A program made the position numbers and the translations under genes. 64,000 bases of DNA from Halobacteriales archaeon QH_6_64_20 (GTDB lineage Archaea; Halobacteriota; Halobacteria; Halobacteriales; Halococcaceae), in NCBI GenBank assembly GCA_003021235.1, contig PXQR01000018.1, positions 64,205 through 128,204 on the forward strand, in the 5' to 3' direction. The notes under the pieces were generated by a model that did not search any database, had not been told where the DNA came from, and was given only the letters and a program-made list of their open reading frames with translations. Below are positions 39,610 through 49,031 of the stretch, piece after piece (positions within the stretch are counted from its first letter, which is position 1; each line of letters starts with the position of its first letter).

Positions 39610-40485
39610 TCACGGGTCCGACGGACGAAACGGCTCGGTCGAACGAGTGGTTCTGACGCCGTACTCGGCTTCTGCGACCGTGTTCGGGAACCCGTCGTCG
39701 GGATAGCGCGACCGGAGACTCCCAGTCACTGCGGCCCTGACACACGCCCGCGTCGCCGCGCCGACCGGCGTTGCGCTCCCGGTGAACTCCTCGTACTCGC
39801 CGTCCGGATCGCAGCCGACGACGATCGCATCGGAGGTCGTTCCCGGAAAGCCCGTTCTCCCGAGCAGGGTTGCCGTCTTGGCCTCGACGGCGGTCGCGAG
39901 CAGGGTCGCAAGGCCCGCGTCGTCGAGCGCGCGGTCGGTGGTGACGAGGAGGTTCACCGTCCCCAGCGGGGGCGAGTCGTCCGTTTCGGTGGCGTTGTCC
40001 GAACGATCGTTCCCGCTGACCGATCGAGCGTGCGAGCTCGATTCCGGCTCTGATTCGGTACTAGTATCGGAATCGAAGGCGGGGTCGGGCTCGGAGTCGG
40101 GAGCTAACGGGAGCGCTGCGGGGTTCGATAGCCCGGCGGTCGCGACCGCACACACCGGATCGTGCCGAGCGCCGCGGGCGTGTGACAACGAGAGCCCGGT
40201 CAACAACGCCGGTCCCGGCTCGGGAAAGGCCGCTTCCCGGCGTCGCTCCTCGACGTAGGTGCTGAGATCGGTGCGAGAAAACCCCGTGGGAACCGAGACG
40301 TTGTACGCCGCGTCGGCGACCCGAAACCCACCATCCGAACCCGAAGAGAGCCATTGCGTTCCCGGCCGACGAACCTGTAGGACTCCCTCGCGGATCGTCG
40401 CGTCGACGATCGGAGTTTCGGGGTTTCGATCGGCTCCGTCGCCGGGTTCGTCCCCGATGTCGCCGTCGCTCGTCCGCTCATCCAT
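39610..40485 (-). CDS. cbiZ: adenosylcobinamide amidohydrolase
   Basis: NLLVTTDRALDDAGLATLLATAVEAKTATLLGRTGFPGTTSDAIVVGCD; start MDERTSDG. Confidence 0.9.
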   Translation of the reverse strand: MDERTSDGDIGDEPGDGADRNPETPIVDATIREGVLQVRRPGTQWLSSGSDGGFRVADAAYNVSVPTGFSRTDLSTYVEERRREAAFPEPGPALLTGLSLSHARGARHDPVCAVATAGLSNPAALPLAPDSEPDPAFDSDTSTESEPESSSHARSVSGNDRSDNATETDDSPPLGTVNLLVTTDRALDDAGLATLLATAVEAKTATLLGRTGFPGTTSDAIVVGCDPDGEYEEFTGSATPVGAATRACVRAAVTGSLRSRYPDDGFPNTVAEAEYGVRTTRSTEPFRPSDP

Positions 40486-41521
40486 CGGCGAGGACCTCGT
40501 CGAGAGCCGTGAGGAGCCGATCGTTCTCCGCGCGGGTGCGCACCGCGACCCTGATATGTGAATCGAGTCCCCGAAAGGTCGTCGCGTCCCGCAGTGCGAT
40601 CCCCCGCTCGCGGGCGGCGACGACGACGGCCGCGGGATCGCGCTCCCCGAGGTCACAACACAGGAACGGGGCGTCGGAAGGGTAGACCTCGACGGAACCC
40701 GAGAGCGCGGCGAGGCGCTCCCTCAAGCGAGGGCGTTCCCGTTCGAGGTGGCCGCGGGTCTCGCGGACGAACTCGCGATCGCGCATACAGTGAGCGCCCA
40801 CGCGGGCGGCGGGCGTACCGAGCGCCCAGGCGCGCCGGGCGTTCGCGAGCCGCGCTCGGCAGTCGCCGCTCGCAACGGCGAACCCTGCCCTGAGCCCCGG
40901 CAGGCCGAACAGTTTCGTGAGCGAGCGCGCGACGATCACGTTCTCGAAACCCGAGACCGCGGCGGCGAGCGAGTCGCGGTCGGTAAAGCCCGAGAAGGCC
41001 TCGTCGACGAGCAGTACCGTCCCGGCGTCCGAACAGTGCCGTGCGAACGCCCGTAGCGCCTCGGGATCGTACGCGTCGCCGGTCGGGTTGTTCGGCGTAC
41101 AGCCGATCGCGAGTCCATACCCATTGGGATCGGCGTCACACAGCGCGTCGTACGGAACGAACTCGGGCGTCGCGCCCTGCAATCTGACCTCGCGGGCGTA
41201 CTCGCCGAAGCTCGGGTAGGGAACGAGGACCGAATCACCCCTCTCGACGACGACCTCGATCGCGAGTCGGATCGCCGCCAGTCCCCCCGGTGTCGGGATC
41301 ACTTCGGAGGGCTCACAGCCGACGTGTGTAGCGCCCGCTTCCCGATAGTCGGGGTAGTCGTCGGGCGGGTACCGTCGGGCACGATCGAGCGCATCGGCGT
41401 AGATCGCACGAACGCCGTCGGGAACCCGAGGGTTGACGTTCGCGCTGAAGTCCAACAGGTCGAAGTCGTCGCTGCTTCCGTGAGGCACCCGGCCGACGCT
41501 CGCGGTAGCCTCAGGATCCAT
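40478..41521 (-). CDS. cobD: PLP-dependent threonine-phosphate decarboxylase-like aminotransferase
   Basis: LDFSANVNPRVPDGVRAIY...NPTGDAYDPEALRAF...RSLTKLFGLPGLRAGFAVA. Confidence 0.87.
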   Translation of the reverse strand: MDPEATASVGRVPHGSSDDFDLLDFSANVNPRVPDGVRAIYADALDRARRYPPDDYPDYREAGATHVGCEPSEVIPTPGGLAAIRLAIEVVVERGDSVLVPYPSFGEYAREVRLQGATPEFVPYDALCDADPNGYGLAIGCTPNNPTGDAYDPEALRAFARHCSDAGTVLLVDEAFSGFTDRDSLAAAVSGFENVIVARSLTKLFGLPGLRAGFAVASGDCRARLANARRAWALGTPAARVGAHCMRDREFVRETRGHLERERPRLRERLAALSGSVEVYPSDAPFLCCDLGERDPAAVVVAARERGIALRDATTFRGLDSHIRVAVRTRAENDRLLTALDEVLADG

Positions 41522-41609
41522 CAGCGATCGCCCCCCGGTCGCATCGAACCTCGATGATCCCCTGCTTCGGAGGCCGAAGCACGTTCGATCACACCGATCC
41601 CGACGACGG

Positions 41610-42431
41610 CTACTCGCATAACGCCTCCGCGACCGCCAGGTCCGTAGGTCGGTTGACGTTCACCGCGAGGCGGACGTCGTGGCTCACGTAGGTCGTCTCC
41701 TTCGGGTCGTCGTCTTCGAGGGAATCGGTCGTCGTAGCCGGCTGTCCGGCGGCCTCGGTGTCGGTGTCAGTATCAGTGTCGGTATCGGTATCGGTCGCCG
41801 AACGATCACAGTCACGCTCCGGGTTCCCGCTCGTTTCGTGTCCGCCACGAGCCTGTGCGACGACGTTGAGACCGGTCGGCGCGAGTTCGCGCCTGCCGTG
41901 TGTCCAGGTCGCATCGGTGCTCAGGCCCAACTGTCGTTTCAGCGCCGCAGGTACGTACACCGCGAGCGACCCACGGACCCCCTCGGCGCGATCGAGTACG
42001 CGATCGATTACCGCCGGCGCGAGGAGTGGTAGGTCACAGGCGACGGTGAGTACGGGGGGATGGACTCGATCGAGAGCGTATCCGAGGTCCGAGACGTAGC
42101 CCTCGCCGAGCGCGTCGACGACCGCAACGGCGGCCGGACGAGCGTTCTCACTGTTGCGATCGGAGTCGATGGAATCGGCGAGTTCGGGGTCAACGGAGTC
42201 GGAACGAGAGCCGTCCCCATCGAGCAGGCTCACGAGGTGGGTGCGTGTCTCAGGGGCGTGTGGCGACGTCACGAGGTGGATTCCCTCGACGCGACTGCCG
42301 TACAGCGCACCCAATACGCGATCGATCATCGTGGTTCCACACACCTCAACGAGGGGCTTTTCCTCACGGTGGGAGTCACTACCCTGATCGAGCCGGGCAC
42401 CCCGTCCGCCACACATCAAAAGAGCGTCCAC
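41610..42431 (-). CDS. cobY: GTP:adenosylcobinamide-phosphate guanylyltransferase (CobY-type)
   Basis: MDALLMCGGRGARLDQGSDSHREEKPLVEVCGTTMIDRVLGAL; location in cobalamin cluster. Confidence 0.87.
   Translation of the reverse strand: MDALLMCGGRGARLDQGSDSHREEKPLVEVCGTTMIDRVLGALYGSRVEGIHLVTSPHAPETRTHLVSLLDGDGSRSDSVDPELADSIDSDRNSENARPAAVAVVDALGEGYVSDLGYALDRVHPPVLTVACDLPLLAPAVIDRVLDRAEGVRGSLAVYVPAALKRQLGLSTDATWTHGRRELAPTGLNVVAQARGGHETSGNPERDCDRSATDTDTDTDTDTDTEAAGQPATTTDSLEDDDPKETTYVSHDVRLAVNVNRPTDLAVAEALCE
41757..41800. repeat. hexamer-like repeat encoding (TD)n in cobY
   Basis: tcggtgtcggtgtcagtatcagtgtcggtatcggtatcgg; protein TDTDTDTDTDTDTEA. Confidence 0.7.
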
Positions 42432-43210
42432 GCCACCACCCCCGCGTGGACTCCACCCACTCGCCCGAGCTCGTTCGCCGCGCCGAGCACGTCGCCGGTG
42501 ACTCCGCCCAACTGTCGGTGCGATCGGATTAGTAGTACGAGGGCGACCGCCGGTCCCGTGAGCAAGGTCGCGAGCAGTGCCGGCCCGCCGCCGATCGGCG
42601 CAAGCAGGAGTACCGGGGCCGCGGCGGTCACGACCGGGACGAACGAGCGCGGGGCCGACCCGGCAACGAGCTGGGAGCCGAGCCCCTCGTGGGCGGCGCT
42701 CCCGAAACAGACGAGCGTCGCCATGCCGGTCTTCGCGCCGACCTCCGCACAGAGCGCCACCGCGAAGGAAAGCGCGGGACCGGCCCCGGCGAGCGCGAGC
42801 GCACCGAGCGCGAGCGCCACTACGACCACCGAGACGGCGAGCGTGCCGGCCGCCCCGGTAGAAGAATCGGCCATGACGTCGAGGCGCTCTTCTGAACTAC
42901 CGTGGATCGCCGCCCCATCGGCTAAGTCGGCCAGGCCGTCGACGTGAGCGATGCCGGTCACGAGATAGACGGCGATGAGATACAGGACGGCGGCGGTCGG
43001 GAGCGGCACGCCGATGCCCAAGAGCGCAGTGACGGGCGCGCCGGTGAGCAAGAACGGGGAAGCGACGATCACGCCGATCACGTAGCCCGCGAGCGGAAAG
43101 GTAAGCGGCGCGCGTCGAAACGCGTCCCACGCGCTCTCGGAGCGTCCGACCGGTAACCGCGAGAGCGCGCCGAGCGCGCCGCTGAGCGCGGTCACGACCA
43201 CCCGACCCAC
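42416..43210 (-). CDS. cobS: adenosylcobinamide-GDP ribazoletransferase
   Basis: LSRLPVGRSESAWDAFRRAPLTFPLAGYVIG...GIAHVDGLADLADGAAIHGSSEERLDVMADSSTGAAG. Confidence 0.94.
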   Translation of the reverse strand: MGRVVVTALSGALGALSRLPVGRSESAWDAFRRAPLTFPLAGYVIGVIVASPFLLTGAPVTALLGIGVPLPTAAVLYLIAVYLVTGIAHVDGLADLADGAAIHGSSEERLDVMADSSTGAAGTLAVSVVVVALALGALALAGAGPALSFAVALCAEVGAKTGMATLVCFGSAAHEGLGSQLVAGSAPRSFVPVVTAAAPVLLLAPIGGGPALLATLLTGPAVALVLLIRSHRQLGGVTGDVLGAANELGRVGGVHAGVVAWTLF

Positions 43211-44376
43211 CTCGATACGTTCGACACGTTCGATAGGCTCGGCGCGCGCGATACGATCGCATCGAGGAGCCTCGGCAGTCGCGCTCGTGAGTGCTGTGGC
43301 CGTCGGCGATCGCGGTCGCCCGAGCGCTTCGACCCTCGTAGTTCGTTGTCGTCGGTGGCGGTGTCATCGTCGTCGCCGAAGAGGGACCTGGCGACGAGGG
43401 CGAGCGAGCACACGGAAGCGGCGAGAACGGCGGCCCGGTCAACGAGGTCGATACCCCTGTTCGCTTCGTCGATCGTCGGAAGCTCCTCGGAGGCACCGAG
43501 CGCGTAGACGCCGGGCTTTTCGAGTCGGACGTCGAGGGCGGCGGCGAGCGTCGCCATCGGCCAACCGGCGTTCGGCGAGGGGGGTTCACCCGCCCACACG
43601 GTGGCCCTGCGAAGCGCGGTTGGATCGGCCGCTACGAGCGCGAGACAGGCGGCGGTGAGGCGGGCGGGTACCCACATGGCACAATCGTCGAGACGGGCGG
43701 GTGCCCAGCCGGTAGGAGTCGATCGGTAGCCGAGCATCGAGTCCATCGTGTTCACCGCCTTGACCCACGCCGCTGCGCCCGCCGCCGCGGGCAACGAGAC
43801 TCGTGTGAGAAACGCGAAGGCGCACAACGGGGCGAGCAGTCCGTCGGCGAGGTTCTCGCCCGCCGACTCGACGGCCGCGCTCCTGACTTCGCTGGCCGAC
43901 AGGTTCCTACTATCGCGTCCGGCGAGCGCTCGTAAGTCCCGGCGAGCCCGCGAGAGATCACGTTCCGTGTCAGCGACGACCGAGCGCGCGGTGTCGGTCA
44001 ACATCCGGCGACTCGTCGTTACGAAGAGCACGCCCGCCCCGACGAGCGTCCCGGGTATGGGTGATCTTCGACCAGTGAAGACACCGGTAGTGACGCCGTC
44101 AGCGGGGCGGGGGGGCGAACACCGACCGGCGATGGCGACCGCGCCGGCCGCGATCCCGGCGGCCGCCAGCGGGAGACAGACGCTCGCGAGCGCGCCGACG
44201 GCACGGGGAGCGGCCCACGCGCGATCGAGCGGGGCGACGAACCGGCCGAACAGCGCCACCGGATGCACCCTACGGGGGGGTTCGGAAACGAGGGCGTCGA
44301 GCGCGAACGCGAGACTGATCGCGGCGGCACCGCGAGCACCCGACCGATCGCCGACGGTCAGTTCTTCCGGTCGCAT
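43192..44376 (-). CDS. cbiB: adenosylcobinamide-phosphate synthase
   Basis: LAFALDALVSEPPRRVHPVALFGRFV...RDLRALAGRDSRNLSASEVRSAAVESAGENLADGLLAPL. Confidence 0.93.
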   Translation of the reverse strand: MRPEELTVGDRSGARGAAAISLAFALDALVSEPPRRVHPVALFGRFVAPLDRAWAAPRAVGALASVCLPLAAAGIAAGAVAIAGRCSPPRPADGVTTGVFTGRRSPIPGTLVGAGVLFVTTSRRMLTDTARSVVADTERDLSRARRDLRALAGRDSRNLSASEVRSAAVESAGENLADGLLAPLCAFAFLTRVSLPAAAGAAAWVKAVNTMDSMLGYRSTPTGWAPARLDDCAMWVPARLTAACLALVAADPTALRRATVWAGEPPSPNAGWPMATLAAALDVRLEKPGVYALGASEELPTIDEANRGIDLVDRAAVLAASVCSLALVARSLFGDDDDTATDDNELRGSKRSGDRDRRRPQHSRARLPRLLDAIVSRAPSLSNVSNVSRWVGWS

Positions 44377-44999
44377 CTCGCCTCCAGATAGGTCGGGAGG
44401 TCGGCGAGCGAGACGTCCGCCAGGAGGACAGCAGTCGCGCCGACCGCCTCGGCTCCGCCATCGTCCTCGGGGTCGTCGCCGACGTGGACTATATCGGTAA
44501 GCGAAACGTCGAGTCCGGTTGCAATGCCCCGAAAGGCCCGTTCGTGGGGTTTGCGCCAGCCGAGATCGACGCTCGAGACGATCGCGTCGAACCCGTCCGT
44601 GTCGATCGCGGATCGCTCCAGGATCCGCTCGACGAGGCCGGGCACGCTACAGTTAGACAGTACGCCGACCGGCCCCTGGGAGGCGGCAACGGTCACCGCT
44701 TCGACGGCTCCCTCGCGGGTCTCGACCGGCCGGTCGAAGGCGGCGAGCACGGCGTCGTCGATCACCCCTTCATCGGGGTGGACGTCCCGGCTCGCGAGCG
44801 CACGGGAAACGTAGGTCGTGATCGGGACCTCCTCGCCGTCGGCGGCGTCGATGTCGGCGGCGGCCTCGCGGCCGGCGGCGTCCCAGTCCGTCGGAACGGG
44901 GACGTTCCGGGTGCGGAGTTCGTCGGCGATCGCTTCGGGGGTGTTTTCGGGACGCGGGACGGAGACGAGCGTGTCGAACAGATCGAACGAAACGGCCAC
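44358..44999 (-). CDS. HAD family hydrolase
   Basis: GTG start; VSFDLFDTLVSV, LSNCSV, GWRKPHERAFRGIA, HVGDDPEDDGGAEAVG. Confidence 0.91.
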   Translation of the reverse strand: MAVSFDLFDTLVSVPRPENTPEAIADELRTRNVPVPTDWDAAGREAAADIDAADGEEVPITTYVSRALASRDVHPDEGVIDDAVLAAFDRPVETREGAVEAVTVAASQGPVGVLSNCSVPGLVERILERSAIDTDGFDAIVSSVDLGWRKPHERAFRGIATGLDVSLTDIVHVGDDPEDDGGAEAVGATAVLLADVSLADLPTYLEARCDRKN

Positions 45000-45302
45000 G
45001 GTGAACGAGACAGGGGAGCGGTGGTAAAGAGGTTGGTCCTGTCGGTAGGCTACAGCGAGGTAGTCGCGGTGAGCACGAGGACGGCTGCTCGGCGAGCACA
45101 TAACTCGCCGCTGGTCGAATCGTGGCAATGGTCGTGTTCGCGACCGATCGACGGCCGCTACACCGTCATGCCGAGTGACGGAGGACCGATCCGAGGGTAC
45201 GTTCTCACGGCCCGACCGACCCGTCCGTTCGGCGACCGACCGCTCGCATAGGGACTCGTTAGAAGGCTTTATTCGGCGCTGTCACGTTAGTTTCGGGTGT
45301 TC

Positions 45303-45536
45303 ATGATCGAGCAGCTCAAACGCGTTGATCGTCAGACCCGTGTCCAGTACGGGCTGATGATAGTCTTCGGCGGGCTGTGTCTCGTCGCCGCGCTCGCCCC
45401 GCTCGACGACCTCACTCGCACCGCAGCGGTCGGCACGACCTTCGGGTTTACCGCCGGGCTCTGGGTTTCGCACCTCATCGGGGTGCTCCAGCGTGCCGCT
45501 GAGGACAGCGTCGACAGCGCCCTCGCTTCGGACTGA
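45303..45536 (+). CDS. small two-TM membrane protein
   Basis: MIEQLKRVDRQTRVQYGLMIVFGGLCLVAALAPLDDLTRTAAVGTTFGFTAGLWVSHLIGVL; overlaps next ATG. Confidence 0.72.
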   Translation: MIEQLKRVDRQTRVQYGLMIVFGGLCLVAALAPLDDLTRTAAVGTTFGFTAGLWVSHLIGVLQRAAEDSVDSALASD

Positions 45537-46465
45537 TGGCGGCCGACGACTCGACATCCGACGGAGAGGCTTCGAGCGAGGCCTTCGAGATCGTTGCGCC
45601 CCTCACCGGCGAGGACCCGAACCTCGGCTCGTTCTTCCTGGTCGTCGGGGCCGTGACCTGTGTGTTCATCGCCGTCTTCCAGTTCACGCTCCCGGAGGGA
45701 GTTCGCTTGCTCCTCACCGGCGGGGTGCTGCTGGTCACGATCCTGAGCGCCATCGTGGCCTCGTTGCTCGAAACCCTGGGGTACTTCGACCAGGAGTCGG
45801 CGGCCGACGAAGGAAGCGAACGTACCGATGGGACGACGACGGAAGGGGCGGAGGGAAAGCCGTGGACGCCGACCGCCGATACCAGATATCCACTCCCGCC
45901 GATCGTCAACTTCGACGACGAGCTTCGGACCTACCAGGAGATGTTCGATGGAGACCTCCCCGGAGAGTTCGACGAGTTCGTCGCCGAGTACAAGCGGTTG
46001 AAGACGACGAAGGGAAACCGCGTCAACATCGCAAGCGACCTTCGGGCCGACCTGAACCCCATCGGCGTGCTGTTCGACGAGGGCTCGCGCGGCGCGGAGA
46101 TCCACGACGACATCGGCGACCGACTGTTGCGCTACATCAAAAACGACGCCGTCGAGTACCTCTCACTGACCGACGTGGGTTTCTACGACGACGGCAACGA
46201 GGTCGACGTAGCGTCGGTCGACGACGGGGTCATACGTGCCGAGGCGAGTGTCGAGAACGAAGGCGAGGCGACGACAGTCGAGGTGATCGTCGAGTTCTTC
46301 GATAGCGACGGTACGAGTCTCAGGCGCGATACCTCCCCGGTCGGGGAGATCAGCCCGGGCGCCACCGAAACCTTCGACGCCGACGTCTACGTTCCCTCGG
46401 CCGCCGAACGCGCGACCACCACGCTTCAGGTCACGAACCCCGGCACCCGCGTCGCCAGCACGTGA
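45536..46465 (+). CDS. membrane-anchored FxLYD-like hypothetical protein
   Basis: two TM helices; VEVIVEFFDSDGTSLRRDTSPVGEISPGATETFDADVYVP. Confidence 0.72.
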   Translation: MAADDSTSDGEASSEAFEIVAPLTGEDPNLGSFFLVVGAVTCVFIAVFQFTLPEGVRLLLTGGVLLVTILSAIVASLLETLGYFDQESAADEGSERTDGTTTEGAEGKPWTPTADTRYPLPPIVNFDDELRTYQEMFDGDLPGEFDEFVAEYKRLKTTKGNRVNIASDLRADLNPIGVLFDEGSRGAEIHDDIGDRLLRYIKNDAVEYLSLTDVGFYDDGNEVDVASVDDGVIRAEASVENEGEATTVEVIVEFFDSDGTSLRRDTSPVGEISPGATETFDADVYVPSAAERATTTLQVTNPGTRVAST

Positions 46466-46481
46466 GCACTTATCATAGTGT

Positions 46482-46562
46482 TGCTCTCCGACTCCGTTCT
46501 GTTCGATAATCGCTCGGATCGATCGATCCCGATTTCGGACCTCGTATAACGGTCGGAGAGCA
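46482..46562. promoter_or_regulatory. inverted repeat TGCTCTCCGAC / GTCGGAGAGCA around the HNH-WYL promoter region
   Basis: perfect 11-bp arms 46482-46492 and 46552-46562; TATA-like cgtataac just before the right arm. Confidence 0.5.
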
Positions 46563-46605
46563 GTACCGCGAGAATTCATCACATAGTGGAGGATCAGACA
46601 GTCCC

Positions 46606-47145
46606 ATGCGAAGAGGGGGCCATCCGGACGATCGGGCCGACCGGAGAAAGCGGGTACTCAGGCGAGACGATCATCAGTGCCGGAAATGCGGCGGATCGAG
46701 GGAGTCGCTTCACGTTCATCACGTCCGACCGATTTCTCAGGGTGGGAGCCACGACATCAGCAACTTGGAGGCGCTCTGTCGGAGCTGTCACGCCAAGGAG
46801 CACCCGACGAAAGTGAAACTCAGCTCCGCAGTGTCCGATCGGCGGCGTGTTCGGATGAACTACCGTTCGTCCAGCGTGACCAGGGTACGCGAACCGGATC
46901 CCTACGCGATCGAAACCCACGACGGAATACAGTATCTGGTCGGCCACGATTACTACCGAAACGAGATCCGGGTGTGCAGACCGAAGCGCATCGTGTGGTT
47001 GGACGTATTGGAGACGTCCTTCGCTATACCGACGAGTTTCGACGCTACGGAGTATCTGGCCCGAAGACTGCGACCGAGAAGGCGATCGAGACGAAGGCGG
47101 GAGTCGGCTATCGGACGAATCCTGCGGTCGATCTTCGGACGATAA
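46606..47145 (+). CDS. HNH endonuclease-WYL domain fusion
   Basis: RRKRVLRRDDHQCRKCGGSRESLHVHHVRPISQGGSHDISNLEALCRSCHAKEH (HNH) + VSDRRRVRMNYRSSSVTRVREPDPYAIETHDGIQYLVGHDYYRNEIRVCRPKRIVWLDVLETSFAIPTSFDATEYL (WYL pattern). Confidence 0.82.
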   Translation: MRRGGHPDDRADRRKRVLRRDDHQCRKCGGSRESLHVHHVRPISQGGSHDISNLEALCRSCHAKEHPTKVKLSSAVSDRRRVRMNYRSSSVTRVREPDPYAIETHDGIQYLVGHDYYRNEIRVCRPKRIVWLDVLETSFAIPTSFDATEYLARRLRPRRRSRRRRESAIGRILRSIFGR

Positions 47146-47161
47146 CCGTTCGACGTTGGGG

Positions 47162-48358
47162 CTACTCGCGGGCGACGACGTTCGACTCGATGTCGCGCGG
47201 AAAGTACGTGAGCGTCTCGGTGCCTTCCTCGGTCACGAGCACGGTATCGGAGTGGCGATAGCCCTCGGTCTCGGTGTAGAGACCGGGTTCGATCGTGTAG
47301 ACCTGTCCGGGAGCGATCTCGGCGTCGCCGGCCTCACCGTGTTCGTCGACGTGTGCTTCCCAGCCCCGATCGAGGTAGGGCGGTTCGTGGGCACCGAGGC
47401 CGATGTTGTGCCCGACGTGATGGCGAAGGAGGTCGGTAATCCCCTGTTCGTCGGCGTACGAAAAGACCGCCTCGTCGATCGCGCTCACCGGCACGCCGGG
47501 TGCGATCGCGTCGATGGCGATCTCCTGGGCTTCTTTCATCAACTCGAAGTAGTAGGCCTGCTCGTCGGAGTACTCGCGGACGAACATCGTCCGTTCGAGT
47601 TCGGCGTAGTAGCCGTCGACGTTCGCCGTCGCGCCGGTGATCAGGGCGTCGCCCGCCGAGAGGCGCTCGTTCGGAGTGTGACCGTGCGGGAGGGCGGTTT
47701 CCGCACCCGAAATATACCCCGCATGCACCGGGCCGCCGCCGCGGGTCCGCACCGCATAGCGCTCGCCGAGCGTATCGAGCATGGCTCGTGAGGCATCCGT
47801 CGAGGCCTGCTGACTTACCGTGACTGGGTGAGCGCCGACGTCGGTATAGTCGGCGAGGTAGCGATGGCCGAGGTTCGCCCAGCGGGCGGATTCCCTGACG
47901 AGGTCGACCTCGACGGCGGATTTCTCCCAGCGCATCCGCGAGACCCACTCCTGGGACTCGACGTCGAGGAAGTCCGACAGCGGCGGGCCGTCGTAGCCCA
48001 TCGTACCCGGCGCGCCGTCGGCGTCGGCGGCGACGGTTTCAGTACCCATGTCCTCTACCATCCCGGCGACGACCTCGATCGGAGCCCCGCCGGGGTAGTC
48101 GAAATACGAGTGTACCGCGTCGATCCGTGGGTTCGGCGCGACCCGCTCGACTTCGAGGCGCGGGACCGTGATCGAGACCGCATCGGGCGAAACGGCGAGA
48201 CAGACCGGCCGTTCGGTCCGGATGTGGTGAAAGCCGGTGAGGTATTCGATGGCCGTCGCGCCGAAAAAGACCCCAGTATCGGCGTCGCTTTCGGCGAGGC
48301 GGTCGCGGATCGCTACGAGTCGATCGTCGAACTCCGCTTCGGGAACGCGCGTCGTCAT
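47162..48358 (-). CDS. M24 family Xaa-Pro peptidase
   Basis: TGATANVDGYYAELERTMFV...DLLRHHVGHNIGLGAHEPPYLDRG...IEPGLYTETEGYRHSDTVLVTEEGTETLT. Confidence 0.94.
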   Translation of the reverse strand: MTTRVPEAEFDDRLVAIRDRLAESDADTGVFFGATAIEYLTGFHHIRTERPVCLAVSPDAVSITVPRLEVERVAPNPRIDAVHSYFDYPGGAPIEVVAGMVEDMGTETVAADADGAPGTMGYDGPPLSDFLDVESQEWVSRMRWEKSAVEVDLVRESARWANLGHRYLADYTDVGAHPVTVSQQASTDASRAMLDTLGERYAVRTRGGGPVHAGYISGAETALPHGHTPNERLSAGDALITGATANVDGYYAELERTMFVREYSDEQAYYFELMKEAQEIAIDAIAPGVPVSAIDEAVFSYADEQGITDLLRHHVGHNIGLGAHEPPYLDRGWEAHVDEHGEAGDAEIAPGQVYTIEPGLYTETEGYRHSDTVLVTEEGTETLTYFPRDIESNVVARE

Positions 48359-48446
48359 AGGGAGTCTGTGCGACCCGGGAACAAAAACCGGACGCCACGC
48401 GGGCGAAAGACCGTTGCTCGGCGCGCCCGTAGCGAAGACGAAAGTC

Positions 48447-48863
48447 GTGACCCAGAAGGACGCCGATCCGGACGGAGGAACTGAGGAGGACGAACACGGA
48501 GCCGAAGCGAAGCGAACGCACGGATCCGAGGCCGAACACGGACCCGGAGATCGGGCGGAGGGAGACGAAAGCGAAGAGGGGAACGGAGATCGAAACGAAG
48601 GCGGAGACGGGGATGGGAACCCCGAGACCGAGCCGGAAGGCGACCTCGGAGAGCGGGTCGCGACGCTCGAACGGACGGTCGGGGATCTCCGGGAGGAACT
48701 CGATCGTCGGGAGCGAGTCTTGCGCCTGCTCGCCGGGAGCGTCGACGTCGCGCCCGTGACCGCCCAATGTCCCGAGTGCGAGACGGGCGAACTCTACCGC
48801 GAATCAGGTCTGAGTTGGGCGAAGCTTCACTGTCAGGACTGTGGGGCGAGGTGGGAACTCTGA
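48447..48863 (+). CDS. acidic coiled-coil protein with C-terminal zinc ribbon
   Basis: ERVATLERTVGDLREELDRRERVLRLLAG...CPECETGELYRESGLSWAKLHCQDCGARWEL; GTG start. Confidence 0.68.
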   Translation: MTQKDADPDGGTEEDEHGAEAKRTHGSEAEHGPGDRAEGDESEEGNGDRNEGGDGDGNPETEPEGDLGERVATLERTVGDLREELDRRERVLRLLAGSVDVAPVTAQCPECETGELYRESGLSWAKLHCQDCGARWEL

Positions 48864-48957
48864 GTGACTGAAGGGGGCCGTGCGTCACCGCGTTCCGAGT
48901 CGCCGGCCGCGTTCCGCTACGATTCCGCTACGAGCGCCAGCGATCGACGCACGACGC

Positions 48958-49031
48958 CCGGTGCTCGGTGCTCGGTGTTCGGTATCCGGTGCTCGTATCC
49001 GATAGTCGATCCTCGGTGCTCAGTGCTCAGG
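48958..49031. repeat. degenerate GGTGCTC tandem repeat
   Basis: cggtgctcggtgctcggtgttcggtatccggtgctcgtatccgatagtcgatcctcggtgctcagtgctcagg. Confidence 0.65.

Noticed and set aside
41757-41800. Hexamer repeat in cobY as a CRISPR-like or regulatory array
   Set aside because: Short, uninterrupted by spacers and encodes a (TD)n linker in frame.
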